This document shows positions 8,123 through 16,733 of a stretch of 64,000 nucleotides of DNA, in pieces. The notes under the pieces were generated by a model. That model searched no databases. It was not told where the DNA came from and worked only from the letters and a program-made list of their open reading frames with translations. The position numbers and the translations under genes were made by a program. Source of the stretch: Streptomyces caeruleatus (lineage in GTDB: Bacteria > Actinomycetota > Actinomycetes > Streptomycetales > Streptomycetaceae). Location of the stretch: assembly GCF_001514235.1 (NCBI RefSeq), contig NZ_KQ948926.1, positions 365,836-429,835 on the forward strand, in the 5' to 3' direction. Position 1 is the first letter of the stretch; each line of letters begins with the position of its first letter.

Positions 8123-8737
8123 ATGCCACACATCAGCCAGGCCGGGGCCGTCAACATCGAGTACAGCCACTTCCCCATCGGGGAGCTGTGGGAACCGGGC
8201 TTCGAACGACGGGACGACAGGCCGGACTTTCAGACGAGCGAAGCGGTCATGGCCACCCCTGGTCGCATCATCGTCAGATCACGCGTCCAGGAACACACCG
8301 CGCACGTTGTCCTGGCCCTCAGCGGACAGCAAGACCAGGCGCCGGGGGCAGGCTGGGAACTGCTCGCTTCCGTGACGTACCACCCTGTCTACACGGGCCG
8401 CATGGCTGCATTCGACACGACAAATGGCCAGGCACGGAGCGCCAACAAACCTGTCAGAGCGTTCGGGCAGCAGGTCGCCCCGGGCGAGCCGACCATTGAG
8501 CTGGATCCGTCGCACACGTATGACGTGCAGGTGTGGGCGCAAGGCCGCTCCGACTCCCGCGAGCGGTTCGAGGATGGCGCGCCGGGCGCTGATACCGAGG
8601 ACGCCTCCGAACTGGAGGCGTATCTGATCGTGTTCACTCCCTCCGGCGCGCAGGAACCGCCGTCTCAGGCCGCCCCCGAGAGCCGACGAGACCGACTGGC
8701 CAGTCGTCACGGAAAGCCACCCCTCAACGCGCGCTAA
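8123..8737 (+). CDS. Hypothetical protein, ~204 residues
   Basis: The frame opens at 7880 but the first ~80 codons have a non-coding flavour. I prefer ATG 8123, though its ribosome site is weak. The product has alternating beta-type segments (PGRIIVRSRVQEHTAHVVLA, TYDVQVWAQGRS) and an acidic stretch near residue 155, and ends in a basic, Pro-rich tail. I do not recognise a family. A strong hairpin follows 18 nt after the stop. Confidence 0.55.
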   Translation: MPHISQAGAVNIEYSHFPIGELWEPGFERRDDRPDFQTSEAVMATPGRIIVRSRVQEHTAHVVLALSGQQDQAPGAGWELLASVTYHPVYTGRMAAFDTTNGQARSANKPVRAFGQQVAPGEPTIELDPSHTYDVQVWAQGRSDSRERFEDGAPGADTEDASELEAYLIVFTPSGAQEPPSQAAPESRRDRLASRHGKPPLNAR

Positions 8738-8754
8738 CACGTCGGAGGAACGAG

Positions 8755-8782
8755 GAAGGGAGCGGCCGGTGCCGCTCCCTTC
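8755..8782 (+). terminator. Terminator hairpin
   Basis: A 12-bp perfect stem (GAAGGGAGCGGC with GCCGCTCCCTTC) closes a 4-nt loop, 18 nt after the 8123-8737 gene. Confidence 0.75.
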
Positions 8783-8965
8783 TGTCGCTCCTGAGGGTCA
8801 CTCCCTCGTGTGGATCGCCCTTCCATCCGGTGCATCGGGCGGATCCCAGGCCAGCCCTCCACGTGGATCGCCCTCGCATCCCCCCTGACTCCAGATCAGT
8901 GAAGTCAGGAGGATCAAGAGGTCGCGGCGTGGCTCACTTCTCACCCGCCGTACGTGGCCCTCGAT

Positions 8966-10327
8966 TCACCCTGCGCCGCTATGTACATAGATCATGTACG
9001 CGTCGCTGTGCAGGATTCTGTCGGTGCCGTACCAGTTACCCAGTTCGCGTCCCGCCTGCTCATTCTCTGCGCCGGGGACGTAACGGACGGAGAAGTTACC
9101 ATCGCCCTTGCCGGCGCCCTCTTGGGTGGAGGCGAAGGGGAACTCGTCGCACTGATGTGTGTCGTCGGGGCGGTTCAGGCCCCGGCAGGCAGCGTCTTTG
9201 GCATTGCGGTTCTTGCGCGCTACTTCAGCCGCGGCGTCGTCGTAGTTGGCCCAGTTTCGGTGGAGCGGAGGTAGACCGGCGTGGATGTCGCCCGGAATTA
9301 CCTTGCCGGCCTTTGTCGGATACGTGCTTTCCGGCCGGTAGAGGGCGTCCGCGATGTGGTTGGCGACGCCTTTGGTGTCGGCCTCCTGGGTGTTGTACGA
9401 GAACTGCGGGATCGCACGGTCGAAGACCACTCCCGCGTCGTAGAAGTTGCTGCCCAGGGATTTGGAGGAGTCGAAGCGTATGCCGCTGTCGGGACCGTCG
9501 CTCCAGGGCGTCGTGCGTCCTCCGCCGGTGACCTTCCAGTTGTGCTGGTAGACGCAGGTGGCCCGGTCATCGACGCCCCGTCCCGTGCCCCTGGCGGACA
9601 CCAGGCCGTAAGCGATGTACTCGTCCCGCCAGTCCCCGACGGTGGTGGTGAAGGGGTTCGAGGAGGTGTCAGTCACCTTGCAGGCGGCGGCGGAGGGCCA
9701 GCCTGCCTGCTTCACCTCGAAGCTCATCAGAGCACTGTCGTTGAACACACCCGAGGCTGTGACTTGGTCGGTGTGGACTTCGATGGTTGCGTCCCGAATC
9801 TGGCCGGAGCCCGTGCCGACCTCAGTCTCGCGGAACCGAACTTGGCCTTCGATCCTGCCTTGCCCGTCAAGCTTGGTGGCGGTGTTGTAGCCCCAGCGGC
9901 AGAAGCTCATGCGCAGGACGTAGCCCTCCTCGGTGTGCCCAGACGGGACCCGCCGACACTCCTCCTTAGTAAGGGCCCTGGCGGCAGCGATGCGATTGGC
10001 CGCAGTCGCATCACCCCCGCGGGCCAGATAGGTCTGGCCGTTCTCGCGAGCAATTCTCTGCTCGTTCGCATCGCTCGACGGCTTCGGCGCCTGAGGTTCT
10101 TCGCTGCCCTGCAGCTGCTCCACCGAGACAACTGACCGATGTTTCGCCAGCTCCGTGGCGAAGTCAGCACCCAGCTCGAAATGCAAGGGCTCACTCGATC
10201 GAAGCCAGACCGTCTGGCCCTCGCCACCGTCCGCAGGAACTGCCGCCTGCGCGCCGGTACCGGTGAGCATCGCGGCAAGAGTCACGACTCCGAGGGCTAA
10301 AGCCACAAGACGTCTCTGTCCGGTCAC
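8966..10327 (-). CDS. Secreted protein with C-terminal NucA/NucB-type DNase domain
   Basis: A 453-residue exported protein starting at GTG 10327, with GGGGAAG upstream. The first ~29 residues are a Sec signal peptide (basic start, hydrophobic LVALALGVVTLAAMLTG, then an Ala-x-Ala cleavage site). The middle ~270 residues are a beta-rich region with paired cysteines and no family I can name. The last ~70 residues match the NucA/NucB DNase domain: CDEFPFASTQEGAG, then an N-x-x-A-G-R block. Such enzymes degrade DNA outside the cell. It could serve nutrition or competition; no immunity gene is evident next to it. Confidence 0.78.
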   Translation of the reverse strand: MTGQRRLVALALGVVTLAAMLTGTGAQAAVPADGGEGQTVWLRSSEPLHFELGADFATELAKHRSVVSVEQLQGSEEPQAPKPSSDANEQRIARENGQTYLARGGDATAANRIAAARALTKEECRRVPSGHTEEGYVLRMSFCRWGYNTATKLDGQGRIEGQVRFRETEVGTGSGQIRDATIEVHTDQVTASGVFNDSALMSFEVKQAGWPSAAACKVTDTSSNPFTTTVGDWRDEYIAYGLVSARGTGRGVDDRATCVYQHNWKVTGGGRTTPWSDGPDSGIRFDSSKSLGSNFYDAGVVFDRAIPQFSYNTQEADTKGVANHIADALYRPESTYPTKAGKVIPGDIHAGLPPLHRNWANYDDAAAEVARKNRNAKDAACRGLNRPDDTHQCDEFPFASTQEGAGKGDGNFSVRYVPGAENEQAGRELGNWYGTDRILHSDAYMIYVHSGAG

Positions 10328-10747
10328 TACACACTTCCCCGTTGTTCGAGAATAAGAAGATCACCTCATCACGGATACATCTAGGGGTGGCGTGGTCGAA
10401 CTCATGGTTTACAAAGAAACCTCACAGAATCGGCCAATTTTATTGCTCGACATATGGCTTGATGCGCCCGGTGGCGTATTGCTGAATTCCGTCGCGCCGA
10501 TTGGTGGGTAGCCCTCAAGCCGGTAAACTCCGGGGGCAAGCTTGCTGATTTGACGGCCCCACCGACTAAAACCAGACAGCAGTCCTGAAGCGCCCACAGT
10601 CTTCAACTAGGCGGAATTCCACCGTGTCTTGCGACCACACCCTGTCCGGTCGCGGTCCAAAGGCCGGGCGAAGTCGTCCTGTCACGCCCCGCCGCGAAGG
10701 CTCTAGGCGTTCTTCGAAAGCGGATCTTGCGTGTTGAATGATGCTTC
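10328..10747. other. AT-richer non-coding stretch left of transposase debris
   Basis: About 420 nt, clearly lower in GC than the neighbours around 10370-10520, with no gene I can support. The left part should carry the promoter of the secreted nuclease. The right part ends at the transposase start codon and may include the left end of the lost insertion sequence. Confidence 0.4.
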
Positions 10748-11182
10748 GTGGTCCGGGGAGATCTCACGGACGGCCAGTGGACGGTACTGGAGCCATTGTT
10801 ACCGAGGGGCCGGAAGCTCGGCCGCCTGCCCCCTCCCTCGCCGGCGCCGGCAGGAAGCACGGACGGACGCTGGATCCGCTGGGAACCCCTCCAAGGCGAC
10901 GTCGGCGTCCAGTTCGACGCCTTCGCCGCCCAGAACCCCCACAGCACCCTCGCCACCTGGACCCTCTGGTCCGGCACCAGCATCGACCGCCCCACCTGGA
11001 CCATCACGGCCTCCCTCTACACACCCGCCGCGCTGCTGGGCGGCCTCGCCGAGACCCTCGCCCATGGCACCGGCATCCGGACGCATGCCTCCGTGCAGGT
11101 GAAGCCCACCGTGCACCTCACCGCCACCCCCACAGCACCGCCTCCGACAGCAGCCACCAAACAGCCCAGTCAATCGCGCTGA
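10748..11182 (+). pseudogene. Chimera: IS5-type transposase start fused to a DUF317 remnant
   Basis: One open frame of 144 codons joins two unrelated pieces. Residues 1-~29 (starting VRGDLTDGQWTVLEPLLPRG) are the N-terminus of an IS5-family transposase. From about residue 38 (nt ~10860) the sequence is the C-terminal half of a DUF317 protein: STLATWTLWSGTSIDRPTW, then ITASLYTPAALLGGLAETLA. The rest of the transposase and the DUF317 N-terminus are gone. DUF317 proteins are Streptomyces-specific and of unknown role. The join looks like an insertion followed by deletion; I regard it as non-functional although still open. Confidence 0.7.
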
Positions 11183-11397
11183 TCGGGCTTGAACGAACGC
11201 GTGTTTCTACAGATCAGAGGGAGCTGCGGAGCTGGTTCCTTCGAAGCGCCATTGAGCGTGAAACTCCAACGCTGGTGATCGCCTCCGAGGGGCTCCGTCC
11301 CGTACGGGTGGACTCCCGCCGTAACCGGCGCGGCCCGTGGTGCTGCCCTGCAAGACTGTCCGTGCTAGCTCAGGGCGGACGGCAGGACGGGCGAGAG

Positions 11398-13638
11398 ATG
11401 GCCGGCACGGCAGATGATCCCTTCGGCGCTTATACCGAAGAAGCCGAGTCCTTCAGCGAGTTGCCCCACGGCGATCTCGGCGAGTATCTGCGGCCGTTCG
11501 ACGCCGGACTGCTGATGGCGGCCGGCCGCATGCTGGCCGTCAGCGCCTACCGCGACACCGCCCACTACGCCGACCGTCCCTTCGACCGAGGTGAGAAGGA
11601 CGCCGCCGCCACGGTGCTGAACCTGCTGCCCGAGACGTGCGACGGCCAGGGGCACGCCTTCCGCCGGGATGTGGCGCGCGCCTTCTGGGACCTTGCTGAC
11701 GACCTCGCGGCCGGGCGCGCTCCGCTACCGCGCTGCCAGGCTGAGACATGGGCCCTCACAGTCATGCTGGACGCAGCGCCCCGGATGTGCGCCGCCGACG
11801 ACGAGGAACTGACTGCGCTCGGCGTGCCCGTCCCCTCGGGTACGAACGAATCCTCCTACCGGGCCCCGTACTTCGAAGAGGAAGCCTGGGACTTCGTCAT
11901 CGAAGACGCGAAGTACACCATCCCCGAGGCCCAATCGCCTGCCCCCGCCGAGGAGACCGGGGACGGAGTTGAGGAAGCCGGCGCTGTCACGGAGCCCGAA
12001 GGCGGATGGGACGCCCCTGCCTACTGGTTCTCCCCGTACGGCATCGCCCGCCCCCGGGACGCCGGGCGAGGCCACCCGGACTGGGCCGACGCGCCCGAGC
12101 AGATCGTTGCGCCATCGGGACTGCCCAGCACCGACAGGGCCGTGCATCTGCTGGGGCTGGGCGACGACTTCGACCCGTGGCAGGCGGCCGACAGCGAGGT
12201 GCTGCACCCCCGGCTGCGGACGATGGCGGACACCCTGACTCCGCTGGCTGCCAGGCTGCTGACGGTGGCCGCCGAGATGGTGGCCGAGCGGGGCTGGCAA
12301 GACCTGCTCGCCCACGGCGACCGGGTCTTCGCACGCCCCGACGACGCGGAGGATGCCTGGGAGCTGGAGGAGTCCTTCCTCTTCCAGTTGCCGCCGCTGT
12401 GCGACGGCCAGTCCGCCGCCTGGCGCCTGGCCATGGTGCGCGCAGTGGAGAACCTGGCCGATGACCTGCGCTCGGGACGCGCTCCGCTGCCCACCTGCAC
12501 GGCGGAGGAACTCGCGTTCCACCTGATCCTCGCCGAGGCGGAGGCGGTCCTGGACTTCCTCGACGACAGCGACGGATACGCCCAGACCGTGGGCTTGCCG
12601 ACCGGCGGCCATTTCACCGTACGCCACCGCACCTTCGACCAGTGGCGGGGAGCCTTCCTGCAGGACGAAGACGTCCTGATGCACTACGACCAGGCCCTCG
12701 CCGGCATCGCCGCCGACCCCGACCACCCAGTAAGTCAGCAGGCAGGCACCGGAGACCTGCGCCCCCGCGCCTGGTTCGCGCCTTTCGGTAACGTCCGCCC
12801 CCGTACCCCTCGCCCTCTGACCGACCAGGACCGCGCACGCCTCGCCGACGCGGATCCCGGCATCTTCTTCGCCAGCACCCCAGCCCTGGCCGAAGCTCCT
12901 CTCCCGTCCGCCGAGGCGGACACGGCCACCGTGCTGCCCGACGGGCTCCGCGACGAATTCGAGCACTTCACCGGCTTGGCCCAGCGCCGCTTCTTCGACG
13001 AGCCGTGCGCCATCGCGATGGCCGCAAGCCTGGACCGTCTCCTCACCCGCCTTTTCGACACCGACACCGTGGTGCCCTTCGACATCTGGCCGCTCAACCC
13101 CCGCGCCAGCGCAGTCAAAACGGGGCTGCTGCTCGTCGATCCCGACTTCTGCCTTCAGGGATATACCCGCACCTGGCGCCTGAGCGCCGACCGCACGGAC
13201 CGGGAGGCACGCCAGTGGGCCGTCGCTCTCCTTGAGGACTGCGCCAAGTACATCCTGGCCAACCACGGGCACACCGCCCTGGACCGCCTTCGAGGCGGCC
13301 CTCCGAGCCCGCCCCTGGACCAGCAGCTCTACAACGAGGTGCTGCCCGCTCGCTTGCGCGAACTCGCACGGGACCTCACCCCAGCCGGCATGCTGGGCTA
13401 CTGCACCCGCCAGCTCGGTATGAGCGGCGCGCAGCTTGCCGAGGAAGCCATCCTCCCCGAACCCCTGGTCGCCGCCTGGCTCGACGGTGCTCCCGTCACG
13501 CCCTCCCAGCTCATGCGCTGCGCCCCGGCCCTGCAGTTGTCCGAGGACGTCCTGCTCGAAGCGCTGGACGGCAAGCGGGACACGGCGTACTGGCCACTGC
13601 CCGATCCGCCGCCGGACCAGCAGGGCCGTCCAGAGTGA
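11398..13638 (+). CDS. 746-residue protein with an internal domain duplication and C-terminal HTH-like region
   Basis: The frame is open from 10738, but the first 220 codons overlap transposon debris. ATG 11398 is the best start. Two related segments occur at about residues 20-215 and 255-465. Shared landmarks are an all-helical repeat with PLCDGQ / ETCDGQ, then LADDLxxGRAPLP, then an aromatic strand ending WFAPFGNVRPR or WFSPYGIARPR. A third, different helical domain follows (~520-625). The last ~85 residues resemble a helix-turn-helix (LGMSGAQLAEEAILPEPLVA). I know no family with this layout. It is followed by a dispersed hairpin repeat and converges with the DUF5655 nuclease gene. The HTH suggests DNA binding or a regulatory scaffold. 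Confidence 0.75.
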   Translation: MAGTADDPFGAYTEEAESFSELPHGDLGEYLRPFDAGLLMAAGRMLAVSAYRDTAHYADRPFDRGEKDAAATVLNLLPETCDGQGHAFRRDVARAFWDLADDLAAGRAPLPRCQAETWALTVMLDAAPRMCAADDEELTALGVPVPSGTNESSYRAPYFEEEAWDFVIEDAKYTIPEAQSPAPAEETGDGVEEAGAVTEPEGGWDAPAYWFSPYGIARPRDAGRGHPDWADAPEQIVAPSGLPSTDRAVHLLGLGDDFDPWQAADSEVLHPRLRTMADTLTPLAARLLTVAAEMVAERGWQDLLAHGDRVFARPDDAEDAWELEESFLFQLPPLCDGQSAAWRLAMVRAVENLADDLRSGRAPLPTCTAEELAFHLILAEAEAVLDFLDDSDGYAQTVGLPTGGHFTVRHRTFDQWRGAFLQDEDVLMHYDQALAGIAADPDHPVSQQAGTGDLRPRAWFAPFGNVRPRTPRPLTDQDRARLADADPGIFFASTPALAEAPLPSAEADTATVLPDGLRDEFEHFTGLAQRRFFDEPCAIAMAASLDRLLTRLFDTDTVVPFDIWPLNPRASAVKTGLLLVDPDFCLQGYTRTWRLSADRTDREARQWAVALLEDCAKYILANHGHTALDRLRGGPPSPPLDQQLYNEVLPARLRELARDLTPAGMLGYCTRQLGMSGAQLAEEAILPEPLVAAWLDGAPVTPSQLMRCAPALQLSEDVLLEALDGKRDTAYWPLPDPPPDQQGRPE

Positions 13639-13795
13639 TCAAGCGGGGCATGGAAGCGGCAGGCGCTCTCGCACAGACCCTCTGCACCCGTGAACCCACA
13701 GGCCAAACAGCCGGGAAGCATGGACACGGTTGCGCACAAGCCCCCGGTGACTGGTCGGGACACTCGCGCCCGGACATCAACCCGGCGACCAAGGG

Positions 13796-13889
13796 GCGCA
13801 ACATAGCCGAGGATCGCCGGTTGGCCAAACCGGCGATCCTCCGCATCATTGATAGTCCACCGCCACTACCTGCCCGTACGTCGGAAGGC
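13796..13889. repeat. Copy 1 of a 94-bp dispersed repeat with a built-in hairpin
   Basis: An ungapped match to 46684-46777; by my count 83 of 94 positions are identical. It contains a 14-bp perfect stem (13809-13822 with 13828-13841, 5-nt loop), placed to terminate the 746-residue gene and perhaps the convergent nuclease gene. The conservation extends ~48 bp beyond the hairpin, so it is more than a terminator; it may be the end of a lost mobile element. Confidence 0.7.
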
Positions 13890-13955
13890 ACCGCCACCAC
13901 ACCATCCACAGCCGCGCAGCCACGCACGCATCCGCGTCACAGCTGCACGAGGCGG

Positions 13956-14843
13956 CTACCCCGCCGCGTAGCTCGCGCGGAAGAGGTCCGCAGCCCGCTC
14001 CACGTCCCGCTCGGAGCGCAACTGCACCTCCAGGTCGCCCGTACCGTGGTGGCCGAGCCCCGCCACGTCCCGGGTGAAGCCGGGCACAAGGTCCACATCC
14101 GTCGGATCGGCCTTGAGGTAAACGAGGAGCTTGGTCTTCTGCGGCGGGCAGACGCACGCGAAGTTCCGCAGACGCTGATACGCACGGTACTGCTTGCGCT
14201 GCACCCGGCTGACGCCGTCCCCGAGGCCGAGCAACACCTCATCGACCGCCTCCGCCAGCTCCGCCAGCGCCCCACTGTGACTGCGGACCGGCGGCAGCCC
14301 GGCCGCGCGTCGGCGTACCCGCTCGGCGGCCTGCGTGCGCCCGGCGACGGAAGCCACGGTCTCAAGACCAAGGAGGTCCGTGCCGAAGAGTCGGTAGCGG
14401 ACCAGGTCGATGCTGCGGCGGTGCTCGCGTACGGCGTGCACGTCGTACCGGGTGAAGTCGCCGGCGACGCAGATCAGCCTGGGCGCACGCCACAGCACCT
14501 GGGCCGCGGTCGTGGCCCCGAACCGGTCGCGGACCAGGTGCTGGAACTCGGCCCGGTGATCCATCAACCAACCCAGGTAGAACAGCCCCTGGTTGATGAC
14601 GCCAGAGTCCACACCCCGCTTGTATTCCACGACCACCGGCGCCCCGTTCTCGTCGAGGCCCAGTGAGTCGATCCGGCCACTGTGGACCGGGCCAGTGCTG
14701 TACTCGCTTGCCAGGAACCGGACCCCGAGCAGCTCCTCCATGTTGCCCTCGACGATGCTCTGCACATCGGCTTCGGCATCAGCAAGACGCGGCGCGACCT
14801 CCGTCACGCCGCCTTTCGTGTTGTATAGCTTCAGGTCCGGCAC
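13956..14843 (-). CDS. PD-(D/E)XK-type nuclease with C-terminal DUF5655 domain
   Basis: A 295-residue protein starting at GTG 14843 with GGGAGGGG upstream. The N-terminal half is a restriction-endonuclease-like core: a conserved acidic residue in HSGRIDSLGLDE (D59) and the strand VVVEYKRG giving the E73-x-K75 pair. The C-terminal ~95 residues match DUF5655, with the KTKLLVYLKADP strand and a GTGDLEVQLRSERDV end. Proteins with this pairing are DNA endonucleases or close relatives; the target is unknown. It lies alone on the minus strand, converging with the 746-residue gene, at the very end of the left-hand element. Confidence 0.8.
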   Translation of the reverse strand: MPDLKLYNTKGGVTEVAPRLADAEADVQSIVEGNMEELLGVRFLASEYSTGPVHSGRIDSLGLDENGAPVVVEYKRGVDSGVINQGLFYLGWLMDHRAEFQHLVRDRFGATTAAQVLWRAPRLICVAGDFTRYDVHAVREHRRSIDLVRYRLFGTDLLGLETVASVAGRTQAAERVRRRAAGLPPVRSHSGALAELAEAVDEVLLGLGDGVSRVQRKQYRAYQRLRNFACVCPPQKTKLLVYLKADPTDVDLVPGFTRDVAGLGHHGTGDLEVQLRSERDVERAADLFRASYAAG

Positions 14844-14986
14844 CGCCCCTCCCGTGCAGCCAGTGTGGCCGACACTCAACAGCAGGGGCTGTCGAATTTA
14901 TTTCCGGGTACTCCGCAGGCTGGTCCAGAGGATCCCCGGGACAATACAATCAAGGCAAGCAGGTCAGAAAAGGACATTTCCAGATC

Positions 14987-15004
14987 GCGGGACATGCGCG
15001 GGAC
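14987..15004. repeat. 18-bp repeated motif beside the left tRNA remnant
   Basis: GCGGGACATGCGCGGGAC. Near-identical copies lie at 48590-48607 and 48886-48903, all close to tRNA-Arg remnants. It sits 61 nt before the remnant, a position suited to an arm-type integrase or excisionase binding site. Confidence 0.5.
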
Positions 15005-15064
15005 GGCGGGACTAACATTCCGTCAGATAGGCCGCTGACCTGCTAAAACGCCTGGGAGTTGTCC

Positions 15065-15108
15065 GGCCTCCGGAGCCGTGTGCGCAGGTTCGAATCCTGC
15101 CGGGGGCA
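15065..15108 (+). other. tRNA-Arg(CCG) 3' half: attachment-site remnant (left copy)
   Basis: 44 nt corresponding to the anticodon arm, variable region, T arm (GCAGGTTCGAATCCTGC) and 3' acceptor strand (CGGGGGCA) of a tRNA-Arg with anticodon CCG. No D arm or 5' acceptor strand precedes it, so it is not a functional tRNA. It matches 48668-48711 in 43 of 44 positions. Such 3' duplicates are what site-specific integration into a tRNA gene leaves at the far end of an element. The terminator and ~80 nt downstream are also related between the copies. Confidence 0.85.
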
Positions 15109-15120
15109 CTCCGGATTAAG

Positions 15121-15150
15121 CTCCTGACCTGCAGAAATACAGGTCGGGAG
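15121..15150 (+). terminator. Terminator retained from the tRNA-Arg locus (left copy)
   Basis: An 11-bp stem with one G-U pair (CTCCTGACCTG with CAGGTCGGGAG), 8-nt loop, followed directly by TTTT. It holds the same position relative to the tRNA remnant as the hairpin at 48721-48756, but the stem sequence differs. Confidence 0.75.
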
Positions 15151-16132
15151 TTTTCTCGTTCATGCCAAAACGCACACGGTCTTTTGACCGTTGCTCTTTT
15201 CGACGCACGCACCGATCCACACCTTGTGGATAACCCCTCGTTCCATCACATCTGCGCAGGTCAAAGCCTCGCAGCTGGACGCTCGACGGTCTCGTTCACC
15301 AATAAATACCGGTCGTGTCGCGTTATGGGAGTCCTGGCGCCGGTATCCCAGGCATACCGTGTGTGACCTGCTTCGATGTGAATGACGGCACACAGATGCG
15401 CAAGCGGTCTGGTGGGTCGTTGCACTTTCACCCCCAACCGGCGCTCCTGACAGTGCAGGATGAGACACCTGAGCGTGGGTGTTCCTTCCGGTACGCAATG
15501 TGCCCCGTGACTCCGCGGTGGGCGCGGTCAATCGCCCGCGCCGGTCCGTACCCCGCTACATGCGCCCCTCCGCTTCGGTCGCTCCCACTGCGCCTGCTCG
15601 ATTCGTTTTCGTGTACACGCAGTTGGAATTACTCGGAGCAGGCGCCTCGTCTGGTGCGAGGTGCTAAATGTCCGCCGAGACCGCCGATCGCTCTGGAGCA
15701 CCAGTCCCGCCCGGTCAACTCCTCTTCCTCAGGCGCCTGGTGCAGCTCAAAAGCGATCCCCTCACACTTCGGCACGGGTGCAGCGAAAACGGACGCGTTG
15801 TCAGAATTTCGCTGTCCCTGGCCTGTGCAAGCTGATCTACCGCCGCCCTGAGCTGGCCGCGTTGGCCCCGGCAACCGACCCGGGGGCCAGGAATGGATCC
15901 GGACAGATGCGATCACCCCGGATGCCCCGCCCCTTCTGTCACACCCGAGGGCGGCGCATCATCGAGCGAGATGGTCCGCAGCTCGAATGGGACTCGCTTC
16001 ACAGGACGGGCACGAACATCGGGCCCAGCCTGATCGGCGAGCCGACCGCCGTGTCGGGCCGCGACTGCCCCGTGCCCGCAGCTCGTTCACGCCGCGGAGA
16101 CCGCGGGCAGCACGCGGTTTGACGGAGCCTCC
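15151..16132. other. Decayed region with a conserved post-tRNA hairpin and no intact gene
   Basis: A 19-nt block (CATGCCAAAACGCACACGG, 15161-15179) is shared exactly with 48764-48782. It leads into a short hairpin (ACGGTC with GACCGT, 15176-15181/15186-15191). The remaining ~950 nt have no frame with convincing composition, start or family signature. I regard it as degenerate former coding sequence or spacer of the integrated element. Confidence 0.5.
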
Positions 16133-16160
16133 GGCTCTGCGTCCGCGCGGTCGCAGAGCC
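16133..16160 (-). terminator. Hairpin downstream of the HNH remnant
   Basis: A 9-bp perfect stem, GGCTCTGCG with CGCAGAGCC, 10-nt loop. It lies just beyond the end of the minus-strand HNH endonuclease remnant and was probably its terminator. Confidence 0.5.
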
Positions 16161-16184
16161 AGAGCAGTTCGGGTGCGGCAACCC

Positions 16185-16352
16185 TCAGTCGCAGGTATTG
16201 AGCATCTCGACAAGCTTGTTCTTCTCAGGGCCGGTGACACTTGATGTCGAGGCCGTTCGCGAACTTCTTCCGGTTGTCGGTGGTCCAGGTGTCGGCGCCG
16301 GAGCGCCAGCCGTTGACCAGCGGCACCATCTGGTCGATGTCGATCTTGGATG
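16185..16352 (-). pseudogene. Remnant of an HNH-family (DUF1524-type) endonuclease
   Basis: Two pieces of the same family lie in different minus-strand frames. The upstream piece reads IDIDQMVPLVNGWRSGADTW followed by a short basic helix, the core of the DUF1524/DUF1994 HNH domain, in which DxDH normally gives DHMVPL; here the His is Gln. The downstream piece is the family C-terminus PEKNKLVEMLNTCD. About 50 residues between them are deleted and the frame is broken. Upstream it is cut off at a sigma-factor fragment. Confidence 0.65.
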
Positions 16353-16362
16353 CGGAGTCCCG

Positions 16363-16467
16363 GCCCTCGACGCCGACGCCCAGGTCGCCCTCACCCTCCG
16401 CGCGGTCGCCGAACAGACCACCGCTGAGATCGCCCGGGCCTTCCTGCTGCAGGAGGCCACGGCCGGG
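16363..16467 (+). pseudogene. Fragment of an ECF sigma factor (region 4)
   Basis: Residues VALTLRAVAEQTTAEIARAF, followed by LLQEAT, match region 4 of the SigJ / YCII-associated ECF sigma group, whose helix usually reads LTLRLLxGLTTAEIARAFLV. Only ~35 codons are left. It abuts the HNH fragment, so two unrelated genes were joined by deletion. Confidence 0.55.
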
Positions 16468-16733
16468 TCCTGTCTGTGGGGTCCAATGCCATCCTGCGTT
16501 TCGGCCTCCGATGCCCCAGGTCCAAGGATCACGGAGTGCGCTCGTTGGGCGGCTCCGAATCCTGCTCAAGCCGCCCGGAGAACGACTCTCGGGGCCGGTG
16601 ACCAGCGGCTGTTCACGCCCTGGCCCAGGCCAGCCTCCTCGGTGTGGCACCTCGGACGTCGTGTATCGGCACGGAGCACGGGGTAGGTCCGCATCATCGC
16701 CGGCAGTGCCCCCGGAGCAGAAGGGCCGACCTC

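Noticed and set aside
15065..15108. Functional tRNA gene
   Set aside because: The D arm and 5' acceptor strand are absent here and at 48668-48711; only 3' halves are present.
15315..16122. Overlapping plus-strand frames after the left tRNA remnant
   Set aside because: No ribosome sites, atypical codon use, no motif; treated as decayed DNA.
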